Below, piece by piece: positions 40,013 through 49,034 of a DNA stretch of 64,000 nucleotides. Made by a program: the position numbers and the translations under genes. The notes beneath the pieces are model-generated. The model was not told the origin of the DNA, did not search any database, and saw only the letters and a program-made list of their open reading frames with translations. The stretch spans positions 682,001-746,000 of the forward strand of contig NZ_JOCT01000004.1 of the NCBI RefSeq assembly GCF_000717875.1. The letters run 5' to 3'. Origin of the DNA: Streptomyces sp. NRRL S-455. GTDB lineage: Bacteria > Actinomycetota > Actinomycetes > Streptomycetales > Streptomycetaceae. Within the stretch, counting starts at the first letter, position 1; each line of letters opens with the position of its first letter.

Positions 40013-40748
40013 GAGTACGACCTCCGCTGGTCCGGAGCCGGGATCTGGGCGCCCTTGTACTCGACGGGGATGCCGCCGAGGGGGTAGTCCTTGCGCTGCG
40101 GGAAGCCCTGCCAGTCGTCCGGCATCATGATCCGCGTCAGGGCCGGGTGACCGTCGAAGACGATGCCGAAGAAGTCGTACGTCTCGCGCTCGTGCCAGTC
40201 GTTCGTCGGGTACACCGAGAACAGCGACGGGATGTGCGGGTCGCTGTCCGGGGCGCTGACCTCCAGGCGGATCAGCCGGTTGTGGGTGATCGAGCGCAGG
40301 TGGTACACGGCGTGCAGCTCGCGGCCCTTGTCGTTCGGGTAGTGGACGCCGCTGACGCCGGTGCACAGCTCGAAGCGCAGGGCCGGGTCGTCGCGCAGGG
40401 TGCGGGCGACGCGGACCAGGTGCTCGCGCTCGATGTGGAAGGTCAGTTCGTCGCGGTCGACGACCGTCTTCTCGATGGCGTTCTCGGGGAACAGGCCCTG
40501 CTCCTCCAGGGCGCCCTCCAGCTCGTCGGCGACCTCGTCGAACCAGCCGCCGTAGGGGCGGGTCGCCGGTCCCGGGAGCCGGACCGAGCGGACCAGGCCG
40601 CCGTAGCCGGAGGTGTCGCCGCCGTTGTTCGCGCCGAACATGCCGCGCTGGACGCGGATCTCCTCGCCGCCCTGGCCGCGATGGCCGGGGAGGTTGGAGG
40701 CCGACAGGTCCTTCTCGGGGTTCGGCCCGTTGGTGCCGTTCGCGTCGC

Positions 40749-40752
<4 letters not shown>
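40009..40752 (-). CDS. nuoC: NADH-quinone oxidoreductase subunit C
   Basis: 247 residues from GTG 40752, overlapping the nuoB stop (GTGA). The 30-kDa-subunit signature is [18 protein letters not shown]. The N-terminal 70 residues form an extension containing a G-x-R-G-Q-G-G stretch. It is separate from NuoD, unlike the E. coli fusion. Confidence 0.96.
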
Positions 40753-41303
<551 letters not shown>

Positions 41304-41316
41304 GACGTGTGGCCCC

Positions 41317-41676
41317 TCAGTCCCATTCCAGGCCGCCGCGCCGCCATACGTACGCGTACGCGACGAAGACGGTGAGCACGAAGAGCAGCATCTCCACGAG
41401 CCCGAAAATCCCCAGGGCGTCGAAGGTGACGGCCCAGGGGTAGAGGAAGACGATCTCGATATCGAAAATGATGAAGAGCATCGCCGTCAGGTAGTACTTG
41501 ATGGGGAAGCGCCCGCCACCGGCCGGCGTGGGGGTCGGCTCGATACCGCACTCGTAGGCCTCGAGCTTGGCCCGGTTGTACCGCTTGGGCCCGATCAACG
41601 TGGCCATGACCACGGAGAAGATCGCAAAGCCTGCCCCGAGGGCTCCCAGTACGAGGATGGGCGCATAAGCGTTCAC
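41317..41676 (-). CDS. nuoA: NADH-quinone oxidoreductase subunit A
   Basis: 119 residues from GTG 41676, with GAGGAG upstream. Three helices, with the conserved E-A-Y-E-C-G-I-E-P loop and [12 protein letters not shown]. First gene of the 14-gene operon; transcription starts in the long region to its right. Confidence 0.97.
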   Translation of the reverse strand: MNAYAPILVLGALGAGFAIFSVVMATLIGPKRYNRAKLEAYECGIEPTPTPAGGGRFPIKYYLTAMLFIIFDIEIVFLYPWAVTFDALGIFGLVEMLLFVLTVFVAYAYVWRRGGLEWD

Positions 41677-41784
41677 CGCTCCTCGCTCCTCTCAGTCGGC
41701 ACTGACTGCTGGCGGTTTGCATCGGGCTCACATCCGCCCCGTCAGTCCCTCGAACCCCGCCCGCCCCGGCGAAGATCGGGAACA

Positions 41785-41800
41785 TGTGAAGCAGGTCACA
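41785..41800. promoter_or_regulatory. Rex operator (ROP) upstream of nuo
   Basis: TGTGAAGCAGGTCACA matches the TGTGA-N6-TCACA pattern of Streptomyces Rex sites and lies 109 bases before nuoA. Rex senses the NADH/NAD+ ratio and is known to bind respiratory gene promoters in S. coelicolor, so control of complex I by redox poise is expected. Confidence 0.7.
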
Positions 41801-41834
41801 AGCCCAACCGCGTGCATCTTATGCCCGACCCTCT

Positions 41835-41848
41835 GTGATCTGCGACAC
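41835..41848. promoter_or_regulatory. Candidate Crp-family binding site
   Basis: GTGATCTGCGACAC fits the GTG-N6-GNCAC form described for Streptomyces Crp. It lies about 160 bases before nuoA. Short motif, so chance occurrence is possible. Confidence 0.35.
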
Positions 41849-42119
41849 GGGGTATTGCACAAGCTTTGTGATCTCTACCACCTGACGATCGATCATGAAG
41901 TCGGATGAGCGGTGATCTTCATACGCGAAGCGTCCGAGTGATCACCAGAGGTGACATTTTGGCTCGTCACCGCAGGCGGGAGGGGGCGTCTCAATATCAA
42001 GAGAGTTCGCGTGCATGCAAATTGGTGATGGAGTCGATCTCTTGGTAGAGGCGCGTTCACACGTCAGGGGTCACGCGGGGCGGGGTGTGGACGCGTGCAT
42101 CCGTTCACGATCTTCGCGC

Positions 42120-42141
42120 GGTCGTGATCCGGTCGTGATCT
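42120..42141 (+). promoter_or_regulatory. 11-bp tandem direct repeat, possible response-regulator site
   Basis: GGTCGTGATCC is followed directly by GGTCGTGATCT. Head-to-tail units one helical turn apart are typical of OmpR-family regulators such as PhoP and MtrA, but the unit is not an exact match to either published consensus. Confidence 0.4.
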
Positions 42142-42215
42142 ACGGCGCTGGACGCGACCGGCCCGGCAGCCGTTCCGTGACCTCCATCACATGCGTGAGA
42201 GGTTCATGAGAACGG

Positions 42216-42233
42216 GGCTTGGCCAATCAAGCC
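42216..42233 (+). promoter_or_regulatory. Small hairpin in the NLP/P60 upstream region
   Basis: GGCTTG-GCCAAT-CAAGCC forms a perfect 6-bp stem with a 6-base loop about 200 bases before the wall hydrolase gene. Confidence 0.35.
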
Positions 42234-42335
42234 AACCGATGGTAGGTGCGGGGCAATTCGGGCGTATTGATCAAAGGCCGTGATCACAGGCTGGTTACAA
42301 GGCGCCCGCAATGTCCGTTACGGCGTCAATAAAGG

Positions 42336-42353
42336 CCCTCGCGAGGGGTTTTT
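42336..42353 (+). terminator. Terminator-like hairpin in the NLP/P60 leader
   Basis: CCCTCGCGAGGG is a full palindrome followed by GTTTTT, an unusual U-run for this genome. It lies about 80 bases before the NLP/P60 start, so it may end an upstream small transcript or attenuate the gene. Confidence 0.45.
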
Positions 42354-42430
42354 GGGGCCCCCATTGAGTAACTGTGGCACAGCCCACGTTTCTTGAAGAT
42401 ATGAAGGAGCCCCTGGTACCGGTTGTTCCC

Positions 42431-43240
42431 ATGTCCCACACCGCTCACATACGCAGCCACCGGAAACCCCGCCGCAGCGCGACCTCCACGATCGCCCTGC
42501 GTGCCGGAGTTGCCGGTGGCGTTCTCAGCATGGCAGCGGCGGGTGCGTCGGCTTCGGCGAACGCCGCCGAGCCGGTGACGCAGACCATCGAACTGCCCAC
42601 CCTGACGGCCGACCTGTCCGCTCAGGTCGCCCAGTCCGCGGCCGTCACGCAGCAGGCGGCAGCGAACTACGAACTGCGCGCCGAGCGTGACGCCGCCGCC
42701 GCCAAGGCCGCCGCGGAGGCCAAGAAGGACCTCGCCGAGGCGAAGAAGAAGGCGGAAGCCAAGAAGAAGGCCGCCGAGGCCGCCCGCAAGGCCGCTGCCG
42801 AGCGCGCCACGCGCAGCGCCGAGCGCGCCACCCTGTCCGCGTCCTCGTCCGCGTCCGCGTCCACCTCGGTGTCGGCGCCCGCCAGCGGCAGCGTCGCGAC
42901 CGTCATCTCCTTCCTCAAGGCCCAGGTGGGCGACGCCTACGTCATGGGCGCCACCGGTCCGAACGCCTGGGACTGCTCTTCCCTGGTGCAGGCCGCGTTC
43001 AAGCAGGTTGGTGTGGACCTGCCGCGTGTCTCGCAGGACCAGTCGATGGCCGGCACGGAGGTCTCGCTGTCCAACCTCCAGGTCGGCGACATCCTCTACT
43101 GGGGCGGCAAGGGCTCCGCCTACCACACGGGTGTCTACATCGGGAACGGCCAGTACCTGGACGCGGCCAACCCGTCCAAGGGCGTCGTCATCCAGGAACT
43201 GTCGGGATACCCGGCGTCGGGCGCGGTGCGCGTCCTCTGA
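42431..43240 (+). CDS. Secreted NLP/P60 cell-wall peptidase
   Basis: 269 residues from ATG 42431. A signal peptide (Arg-rich, then A-G-V-A-G-G-V-L-S-M, cleavage near A-N-A-A) is followed by a long Ala/Lys/Glu coiled coil (about 55-140) and a Ser-rich linker. The C-terminal NLP/P60 domain has the nucleophile in W-D-C-S-S-L-V-Q and histidine in Y-H-T-G-V-Y-I-G. Such D,L-endopeptidases cut stem peptides of peptidoglycan. ATG 42401 in frame would add ten residues. The ribosome site for either start is weak. Confidence 0.92.
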   Translation: MSHTAHIRSHRKPRRSATSTIALRAGVAGGVLSMAAAGASASANAAEPVTQTIELPTLTADLSAQVAQSAAVTQQAAANYELRAERDAAAAKAAAEAKKDLAEAKKKAEAKKKAAEAARKAAAERATRSAERATLSASSSASASTSVSAPASGSVATVISFLKAQVGDAYVMGATGPNAWDCSSLVQAAFKQVGVDLPRVSQDQSMAGTEVSLSNLQVGDILYWGGKGSAYHTGVYIGNGQYLDAANPSKGVVIQELSGYPASGAVRVL

Positions 43241-43256
43241 TCTCACGCGTACGGGC

Positions 43257-43292
43257 TTGAGGGCCGCTGCCTCTGCGGGCAGCGGCCCTCAA
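43257..43292. terminator. Bidirectional terminator between convergent genes
   Basis: TTGAGGGCCGCTGCC and GGCAGCGGCCCTCAA form a perfect 15-bp stem with a 6-base loop, 17 bases after the NLP/P60 stop and before the convergent flavoprotein. Confidence 0.8.
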
Positions 43293-43488
43293 CCGCTGTG
43301 CGCGCCTCTCCCGCCGCCCTCGCGGCGTTCTCCCGGCCTGTCCCGGGCCGGAGGCTCCCGGACCGGCCGAGCCGGCTGCCGGGCCCCCTGAGCCGCTTCT
43401 GAGGCTTTGCGGCGTCACGAAAGGGCTCGCCCGACGGAACGAGGTGCTCGCCCGCCGGGCCGCCGACGCCGAGGCGCTCGGCGCCGGA

Positions 43489-44781
43489 TCAGGCCTTGGG
43501 CGCCACCTTGCTCAGGCCGTTGATGATGCGGTCCATCGCGTCGCCGCCGGTCGGGTCGGTGAGGTTCGCGAGGAGCTTCAGCGTGAACTTCATCAGCAGC
43601 GGGTGCGTGAGGCCGCGCTGGGTGGCGACCTGCATGACCTTCGGGTTGCCGATGAGCTTCACGAAGGCGCGGCCGAGCGTGTAGTAGCCGCCGTAGGTGT
43701 CCTTGAGGACACGCGGGTAGCGCTGCAGGGCCGTCTCGCGGCCGGCCGGCGTCGATCGCGCGTGCGCCTGGACGATGACGTCGGCGGCGATCTGGCCGGA
43801 TTCCATGGCGTAGGCGATGCCTTCGCCGTTGAAGGGGTTCACCAGTCCGCCGGCGTCGCCCACCAGCAACAGCCCCTTGGTGTAGTGCGGCTGGCGGTTG
43901 AAGGCCATGGGCAGGGCGGCGCCGCGGATCGGGCCGGTCATGTTGTCCGGGGTGTAGCCCCAGTCCTCCGGCATGGACGCGCACCAGGCCTTCAGGACCT
44001 CGCGCCAGTCCAGCTCCTTGAAGGAGTCGGACGTGTTCAGCACGCCGAGACCGACGTTCGAGGTGCCGTCGCCCATGCCGAAGATCCAGCCGTAGCCGGG
44101 CAGCAGGCGGTCCTCGGCGCCGCGGCGGTCCCACAGTTCCAGCCAGGACTCCAGGTAGTCGTCCTCGTGCCGCGGGCTGGTGAAGTACGTCCGCACCGCC
44201 ACGCCCATCGGGCGGTCCTCACGGCGGTGCAGGCCCATGGCGAGTGACAGGCGGGTGGAGTTGCCGTCGGCGGCCACCACGAGCGGCGCGTGGAAGGTGA
44301 CCTCGCGCTTGTCCTCGCCGAGCTTGGCGCGCACGCCGGTGATGCGGCCCGTACGGTCGTCGATGACCGGACCGCCCACGTTGCAGCGCTCGAACAGGCG
44401 GGCACCGGCCTTCTGCGCCTGACGGGCGAGCTGCTCGTCGAAGTCGTCGCGCTTGCGGACGAGACCGTAGTCGGGGAAGGAGGCGAGATCCGGCCAGTCG
44501 AGCTGGAGCCGCACCCCTCCGCCGATGATCCGCAGGCCCTTGTTGCGCAGCCAGCCGGCCTCTTCCGAGATGTCGATGCCCATCGCCACGAGCTGCTTCA
44601 CGGCGCGCGGGGTGAGGCCGTCGCCGCAGACCTTCTCGCGCGGGAACGCGGTCTTCTCCAGAAGGAGGACGTCGAGGCCCGCCTTGGCGAGGTGGTAGGC
44701 GGTCGTGGAGCCGGCCGGCCCCGCGCCCACGACGATCACGTCGGCGGTGTTCTCGGAGAGGGGCTCGGTCACGTCGGTCAC
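43489..44781 (-). CDS. Geranylgeranyl-reductase-family flavoprotein (MenJ-like)
   Basis: 430 residues from GTG 44781. FAD site V-I-V-V-G-A-G-P-A-G-S-T-T-A-Y-H-L; family marker P-R-E-K-V-C-G-D-G-L-T-P-R-A-V; second FAD stretch L-L-V-G-D-A-G-G-L-V-N-P-F-N-G-E-G-I. The family hydrogenates isoprenoid chains. Mycobacterial MenJ saturates the beta-isoprene of menaquinone. Proximity to complex I and quinone methylation genes supports the same role here, although archaeal-lipid-type reductases share the fold. Confidence 0.85.
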   Translation of the reverse strand: MTDVTEPLSENTADVIVVGAGPAGSTTAYHLAKAGLDVLLLEKTAFPREKVCGDGLTPRAVKQLVAMGIDISEEAGWLRNKGLRIIGGGVRLQLDWPDLASFPDYGLVRKRDDFDEQLARQAQKAGARLFERCNVGGPVIDDRTGRITGVRAKLGEDKREVTFHAPLVVAADGNSTRLSLAMGLHRREDRPMGVAVRTYFTSPRHEDDYLESWLELWDRRGAEDRLLPGYGWIFGMGDGTSNVGLGVLNTSDSFKELDWREVLKAWCASMPEDWGYTPDNMTGPIRGAALPMAFNRQPHYTKGLLLVGDAGGLVNPFNGEGIAYAMESGQIAADVIVQAHARSTPAGRETALQRYPRVLKDTYGGYYTLGRAFVKLIGNPKVMQVATQRGLTHPLLMKFTLKLLANLTDPTGGDAMDRIINGLSKVAPKA

Positions 44782-44997
44782 GGCGGGATCTCCCCAAGGT
44801 TCGGAATCTGGTGCCGACCGGCACTGGTCATGCGCAGTCTATGCAGCGGCGTTCGCCGCCCGGCCGAAGGGCCGCCCCGCGAACGGAACCACCTGTGCAC
44901 ACTGCGTAGTCGACGTCACAGTAAGACACCTGCTGCTTCCGGCCCTCATCGGGGGAGAGTTACCCTTCCCGTACCGCTGGGGGTGACATCTGTGCAC

Positions 44998-45330
44998 ATG
45001 TCCCATAAAGCGCCCGAAGTGCGTGTACCTCATCTGGTCGGCCTGATGGCCGTGGACGCCCGCGAGACGGCCCGGACGCAGGGCCTGTTCCTCAGCGCTC
45101 CGGACCGGCCCGACTTCCATCTCGCCGTCGTCGACTACGTCGTACGCCAGTACCCGCGGCCCGGAGCCCAGGTGCCGCGCGACTCGATGGTCTACGTCTG
45201 GTTCGACTTCGGCCCCGGCGAGGGCGGCGGAGGGGTGCACGAGCCGCGGATCCCGCGTCCGCCCCGGGGCGGACTGCAACGGGAGCTGGACGAGCCGGGC
45301 GACCCGTACCTGGTCCCCAGCTCCCCGTGA
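44998..45330 (+). CDS. Small PASTA-domain protein
   Basis: 110 residues from ATG 44998 (GTG 44992 possible). A single PASTA-like domain runs from V-R-V-P-H-L-V-G-L to about residue 70 (P-R-D-S-M-V-Y-V-W-F-D-F-G), followed by a Gly/Pro-rich tail. No signal or helix, so it looks cytoplasmic, unusual for a domain that normally binds peptidoglycan outside. It ends three bases before the convergent methyltransferase stop. Confidence 0.78.
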   Translation: MSHKAPEVRVPHLVGLMAVDARETARTQGLFLSAPDRPDFHLAVVDYVVRQYPRPGAQVPRDSMVYVWFDFGPGEGGGGVHEPRIPRPPRGGLQRELDEPGDPYLVPSSP

Positions 45331-45333
45331 GCC

Positions 45334-46029
45334 TCAGCTCTCCTTGAAGCCCCGGTGCAGGGCGACGATCCCGCCGCTCAGGTTGCGCCAGGCCACCCGT
45401 GACCAGCCGGCCTCGCCCAGCCGCTCCGCGAGCGCCGGCTGGTCGGGCCAGGCGCGGATGGACTCGGCGAGGTAGACGTAGGCGTCGGGGCTGGAGGACA
45501 CGGCCCGGGCGATCGGCGGCAGGGCACGCATCAGGTACTCCGTGTAGACGGTGCGGAAGGGCGCCAACGTCGGGTGCGAGAACTCGCAGATCACGATCCG
45601 CCCGCCGGGCCGGGTCACCCGGTGCATCTCGCGCAGGGCGGCGTCCGTGTCCTGCACGTTGCGCAGCCCGAAGGAGATGGTGACGGCGTCGAAGGTGCCG
45701 TCCTTGAAGGGGAGCCGCGTCGCGTCCCCGGCGGTGTAGGGGAGCCAGGGCTGCCGCTGCTTGCCGACCTGGAGCATGCCCTGGGAGAAGTCGCAGGGGA
45801 CGACGTAGGCGCCGGTCCGGGCGAAGGGGAGCGAGGAGGTGCCCGTGCCCGCCGCCAGGTCGAGCACCTTCTGCGCGGGGCGCGCGTCGACCGCCTTGGC
45901 GACCTCCTTGCGCCATCGCCGGTCCTGGCCGAGGGACAGCACGTCGTTGGTCAGGTCGTACCGTTCCGCCACGTCGTCGAACATCGAGGCGACTTCGTGC
46001 GGCTGCTTGTCCAGGGATGCGCGGGTCAC
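45334..46029 (-). CDS. menG: Demethylmenaquinone methyltransferase
   Basis: 231 residues from GTG 46029. UbiE/COQ5 signatures: [11 protein letters not shown] near the start, SAM motif [12 protein letters not shown], then [13 protein letters not shown]. It adds the C-2 methyl group as the last step of menaquinone synthesis. Both the Men and futalosine routes need it. A more distant upstream start would add unrelated sequence. Confidence 0.96.
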   Translation of the reverse strand: MTRASLDKQPHEVASMFDDVAERYDLTNDVLSLGQDRRWRKEVAKAVDARPAQKVLDLAAGTGTSSLPFARTGAYVVPCDFSQGMLQVGKQRQPWLPYTAGDATRLPFKDGTFDAVTISFGLRNVQDTDAALREMHRVTRPGGRIVICEFSHPTLAPFRTVYTEYLMRALPPIARAVSSSPDAYVYLAESIRAWPDQPALAERLGEAGWSRVAWRNLSGGIVALHRGFKES

Positions 46030-46222
46030 GGGGCCATTCTTGCAGTACGCCCTCCGGGCTGAGGCCTCGGCTCGAACGCTTGGCCTGGACACTAGAATTC
46101 CTTTATGCCCTGAAATCAGCACTCGTGCGAGAAATCCACCGTGAAACGTTCGCTGCCGGGAAACGTACTGGGGGTCTGTACCCATTGCCTGGAGTGACCT
46201 CACGAGAACGGGAGCGTGCGCG

Positions 46223-47242
46223 ATGCGGAGTCACCGGAAGCCCGCGGCGATCGGGCTGGGCTGTCTGATCGCCCTCGCCGCCACGGCGTGCTCCGAACAG
46301 GGCGAGGCGGCACGCCCCGCGCCCTCGGCGCCGGCCCCGCCGAGCACCGCGCGCCCCGACGGGTCCGGCACCTCGTACGCCCCGTACGTCAGCGCCACGG
46401 AGGCCGCCGGCACCGACACCGCCGGTTCCCCCACGACGTACAACCTGGCCTTCGTCCTGGCCGGCGGTGACGCGTGCACCCCGCGCTGGGACGGCACCGG
46501 TGACATCGGTGACCCGGCGGTGAAGTCACGTATCGCCGAGCTCAAGGAGGACGGCGCACGGGTCCGGGTCTCCTTCGGCGGGGCCTCCGGCAAGGAGCTC
46601 GCGGCGGCCTGCGACAGCGCCCCGGAGCTTGCGGCTGCCTACGGCAAGGCCCTCGACGCGGCCGGTGCCAGCCTCGCCGACTTCGATGTCGAAGGTGACG
46701 AACTCGCCGACTCCGCCTCCATCGACGTACGTTCGAAGGCGATCGCACTGCTCCAGAAGGAACGCACGGACCTGGAGGTCTCCTTCACGCTCCCGGTGAT
46801 GCCCCACGGCCTGGGCAAGGACAGCCTGGCGCTGCTCAACTCCGCCAACGACAACGCCGTACGGGTCGCCACGGTCAACCTGATGACGATGAACTACGGC
46901 GCGTCCTACGACGGCGACATGGGCGGCTACGCCCTCGCGGCCGCCGAGGCCGCGCACGGGCAACTGAAGAAGGTCTTCGACACGACGGACGCGGAAGCCT
47001 GGCGGGGCATGGCGCTCACCTCGATGATCGGCGTCAACGACGTCGCCGGCGAGACCTTCACCCTCGCCGACGCCGCCGAGGTCCGTGCGTTCGCCGAGGA
47101 GAAGGGCATCGGGTGGGTGTCGATGTGGGCGACGGCGCGGGACCGGCAGTGCCCGGACGGCACGGCCACCGACCGGGCGGCGACCGACTGCAGCGGGGTG
47201 AGGCAGAGTTCCGGGGCGTTCGCGGAGGAGTTCGCCGGCTGA
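46223..47242 (+). CDS. GH18-like chitinase-type lipoprotein
   Basis: 339 residues from ATG 46223 with GGGAG eight bases upstream. Lipobox L-A-A-T-A-C near residue 23, then a Pro/Ala-rich linker. The barrel shows R-V-S-F-G-G-A-S-G and the catalytic-type motif A-D-F-D-V-E-G-D (G-x-D-x-D-x-E class), and later N-L-M-T-M-N-Y-G, all GH18 marks. It should be tethered outside the membrane. Substrate (chitin or other GlcNAc polymer) is not proven. Confidence 0.88.
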   Translation: MRSHRKPAAIGLGCLIALAATACSEQGEAARPAPSAPAPPSTARPDGSGTSYAPYVSATEAAGTDTAGSPTTYNLAFVLAGGDACTPRWDGTGDIGDPAVKSRIAELKEDGARVRVSFGGASGKELAAACDSAPELAAAYGKALDAAGASLADFDVEGDELADSASIDVRSKAIALLQKERTDLEVSFTLPVMPHGLGKDSLALLNSANDNAVRVATVNLMTMNYGASYDGDMGGYALAAAEAAHGQLKKVFDTTDAEAWRGMALTSMIGVNDVAGETFTLADAAEVRAFAEEKGIGWVSMWATARDRQCPDGTATDRAATDCSGVRQSSGAFAEEFAG

Positions 47243-47261
47243 CCCGGCACCCGGGGGCGGC

Positions 47262-47708
47262 TCAGCGCCGCCGGTGCACGAGCCGTCCCGCGCACACCGT
47301 CGCGACGCACTCCCCCGCCGCGTCGTACACGGCGAGGTCGGCGCGCCCGGTCGGGACGATCGCGGTGTGCCGCGCACGGGGCAGGACGACGACGTCGTTG
47401 CGGTCGGCGGCGGACCGGAGTTCCGCCGAGTCGACGTACTCCTCCAGGACCGCCACCGCGCCGAGTTTCAGCACCGCGTGGACGCGTTCGCGCGGGCTCG
47501 GGGCGTCGGGGAGCGGGCCCTCGTGGACGCGGGCGGGGCCGAGCGTGCCGGGCCAGCGACGCACCCGGGCGTTCGGGAACGCCTCGCGCACGTCGTCGAG
47601 TTTCCCGACGGCGCCGATCCGGTCCCGCCCGACGACCACGGCACCGCCCTTGACGGGCTCGGAGTCCCAGGTGACGCGGACCGCGTCGGCCGTGTGGATG
47701 GTCTCCAA
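47262..47708 (-). CDS. Amidohydrolase-like protein lacking the catalytic barrel
   Basis: About 148 residues from a proposed TTG at 47708, 57 bases after mqnC. The N-terminal strand set (T-I-H-T-A-D-A-V-R-V ... G-A-V-V-V-G-R-D-R-I-G-A-V-G) and the C-terminal one (T-G-R-A-D-L-A-V-Y-D ... G-R-L-V-H-R-R) are the two halves of the composite beta-sandwich of imidazolonepropionase/aminodeoxyfutalosine-deaminase-type enzymes. The metal-binding TIM barrel that should lie between is missing. Catalysis is therefore unlikely. Linkage to mqnC suggests a menaquinone-related accessory role. Confidence 0.7.
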   Translation of the reverse strand: METIHTADAVRVTWDSEPVKGGAVVVGRDRIGAVGKLDDVREAFPNARVRRWPGTLGPARVHEGPLPDAPSPRERVHAVLKLGAVAVLEEYVDSAELRSAADRNDVVVLPRARHTAIVPTGRADLAVYDAAGECVATVCAGRLVHRRR

Positions 47709-47764
47709 CTCTGCTGCGCTGCCGATCGGTTGAGGGCTGATCAGGAGGGGAATCGGCTCGTGGC

Positions 47765-48964
47765 TCAGTTGGGGGCGAGCAGCTTCAGCTCGGGGTGAGC
47801 CGTGCCGCCCTCGATGGCCGTGGACGAGATGTGCGAGACCACGCGGTCGTCGACGGGGTCGTTCGCCGGGTCGTCGTGGACGACGAGGTGCTCGTACGTG
47901 GTGGACCGCTGCGCGGGCACGCGGCCGGCCTTCCGGATCAGGTCGATGATCTCCAGCCGGTTGGACCGGTGCTTGGCTCCGGCGGAGGAGACGACGTTCT
48001 CCTCGAGCATGATCGAGCCGAGGTCGTCGGCGCCGTAGTGCAGGGAGAGCTGCCCGATCTCCTTGCCCGTGGTCAGCCACGAGCCCTGGATGTGGGCGAT
48101 GTTGTCCATGAACAGCCGCGCGATGGCGATCATGCGCAGGTACTCGAAGATCGTCGCCTGCGTCCGGCCCTTCAGGTGGTTGTTCTCGGGCTGGTAGGTG
48201 TACGGGATGAAGGCGCGGAAGCCGCCCGTGCGGTCCTGGACGTCCCGGATCATCCGCAGGTGCTCGATGCGCTCGGCGTTGGTCTCGCCGGTGCCCATCA
48301 GCATGGTCGACGTCGACTCCACACCCAGGTTGTGCGCGATCTCCATGATCTCCAGCCAGCGCTCGCCGGACTCCTTCAGCGGGGCGATGGCCTTGCGGGG
48401 CCGCTCGGGGAGCAGCTCGGCGCCGGCGCCGGCGAAGGAGTCGAGCCCGGCGGCGTGGATGCGCTGGATGGCCTCCTCCACGCTCACCTTGGAGATCCGG
48501 GCCATGTGCTCGACCTCGGACGCCCCCAGGCTGTGGATGACCAGCTCCGGGAACTCCTTCTTGATCGCGGCGAAGTGCTTCTCGTAGTACTCGACGCCGT
48601 AGTCCGGGTGGTGCCCGCCCTGGAACATGATCTGGGTGCCGCCCAGCTCGACGGTCTCGGCGCACCGGCGCAGGATGTCGTCCAGGTCGCGCGTCCAGCC
48701 CTTGGCGGTGTCCTTGGGGGCGGCGTAGAAGGCGCAGAACCGGCAGGCCGTGACGCACACGTTCGTGTAGTTGATGTTGCGCTCGATGATGTACGTCGCG
48801 ATGTGCTCGGTGCCCGCGTACCTGCGGCGGCGTACGGCGTCGGCGGCGGCGCCCAGCGCGTGCAGCGGGGCGTCCCGGTACAGCACGAGCGCCTCTTCGG
48901 GGGTGATCCGTCCACCGGCTGCGGCACGGTCGAGGATGGGCTGAAGGTCGGCCTTCTCGGTCAC
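47765..48964 (-). CDS. mqnC: Cyclic dehypoxanthinyl futalosine synthase (radical SAM)
   Basis: 399 residues from GTG 48964 with GAAAGGGA upstream. The radical-SAM motif is C-V-T-A-C-R-F-C (C-x3-C-x2-C) near residue 70, in N-Y-T-N-V-C-V-T-A-C. Family length and the G-G-x-x-P-x-Y-G region match MqnC, which cyclises dehypoxanthine futalosine in the futalosine menaquinone route. Confidence 0.95.
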   Translation of the reverse strand: MTEKADLQPILDRAAAGGRITPEEALVLYRDAPLHALGAAADAVRRRRYAGTEHIATYIIERNINYTNVCVTACRFCAFYAAPKDTAKGWTRDLDDILRRCAETVELGGTQIMFQGGHHPDYGVEYYEKHFAAIKKEFPELVIHSLGASEVEHMARISKVSVEEAIQRIHAAGLDSFAGAGAELLPERPRKAIAPLKESGERWLEIMEIAHNLGVESTSTMLMGTGETNAERIEHLRMIRDVQDRTGGFRAFIPYTYQPENNHLKGRTQATIFEYLRMIAIARLFMDNIAHIQGSWLTTGKEIGQLSLHYGADDLGSIMLEENVVSSAGAKHRSNRLEIIDLIRKAGRVPAQRSTTYEHLVVHDDPANDPVDDRVVSHISSTAIEGGTAHPELKLLAPN

Positions 48965-49034
48965 CGGGCGTCCCTTTCGTAAGGGTTGTGGACGGACCAG
49001 GCCAGCGTACGCCAGCCCTGCGGACCACTGGACG

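Larger units (their letters stand above)
41677..42430. other. Long regulatory region between nuoA and the NLP/P60 gene
   Basis: About 750 bases between divergent genes. It holds a Rex-type operator (41785-41800), a Crp-type site (41835-41848), six or seven GTGATC words, an 11-bp direct repeat (42120-42141), a hairpin (42216-42233) and a terminator-like hairpin (42336-42353). No coding region is convincing. The size points to complex control of both genes, or an unrecognised small RNA. Confidence 0.6.

Noticed and set aside
42180..42430. ydaO-type (c-di-AMP) riboswitch before the NLP/P60 gene
   Set aside because: Some Streptomyces wall hydrolases have one, but the conserved core could not be found by eye in this leader. 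An Rfam search would settle it.
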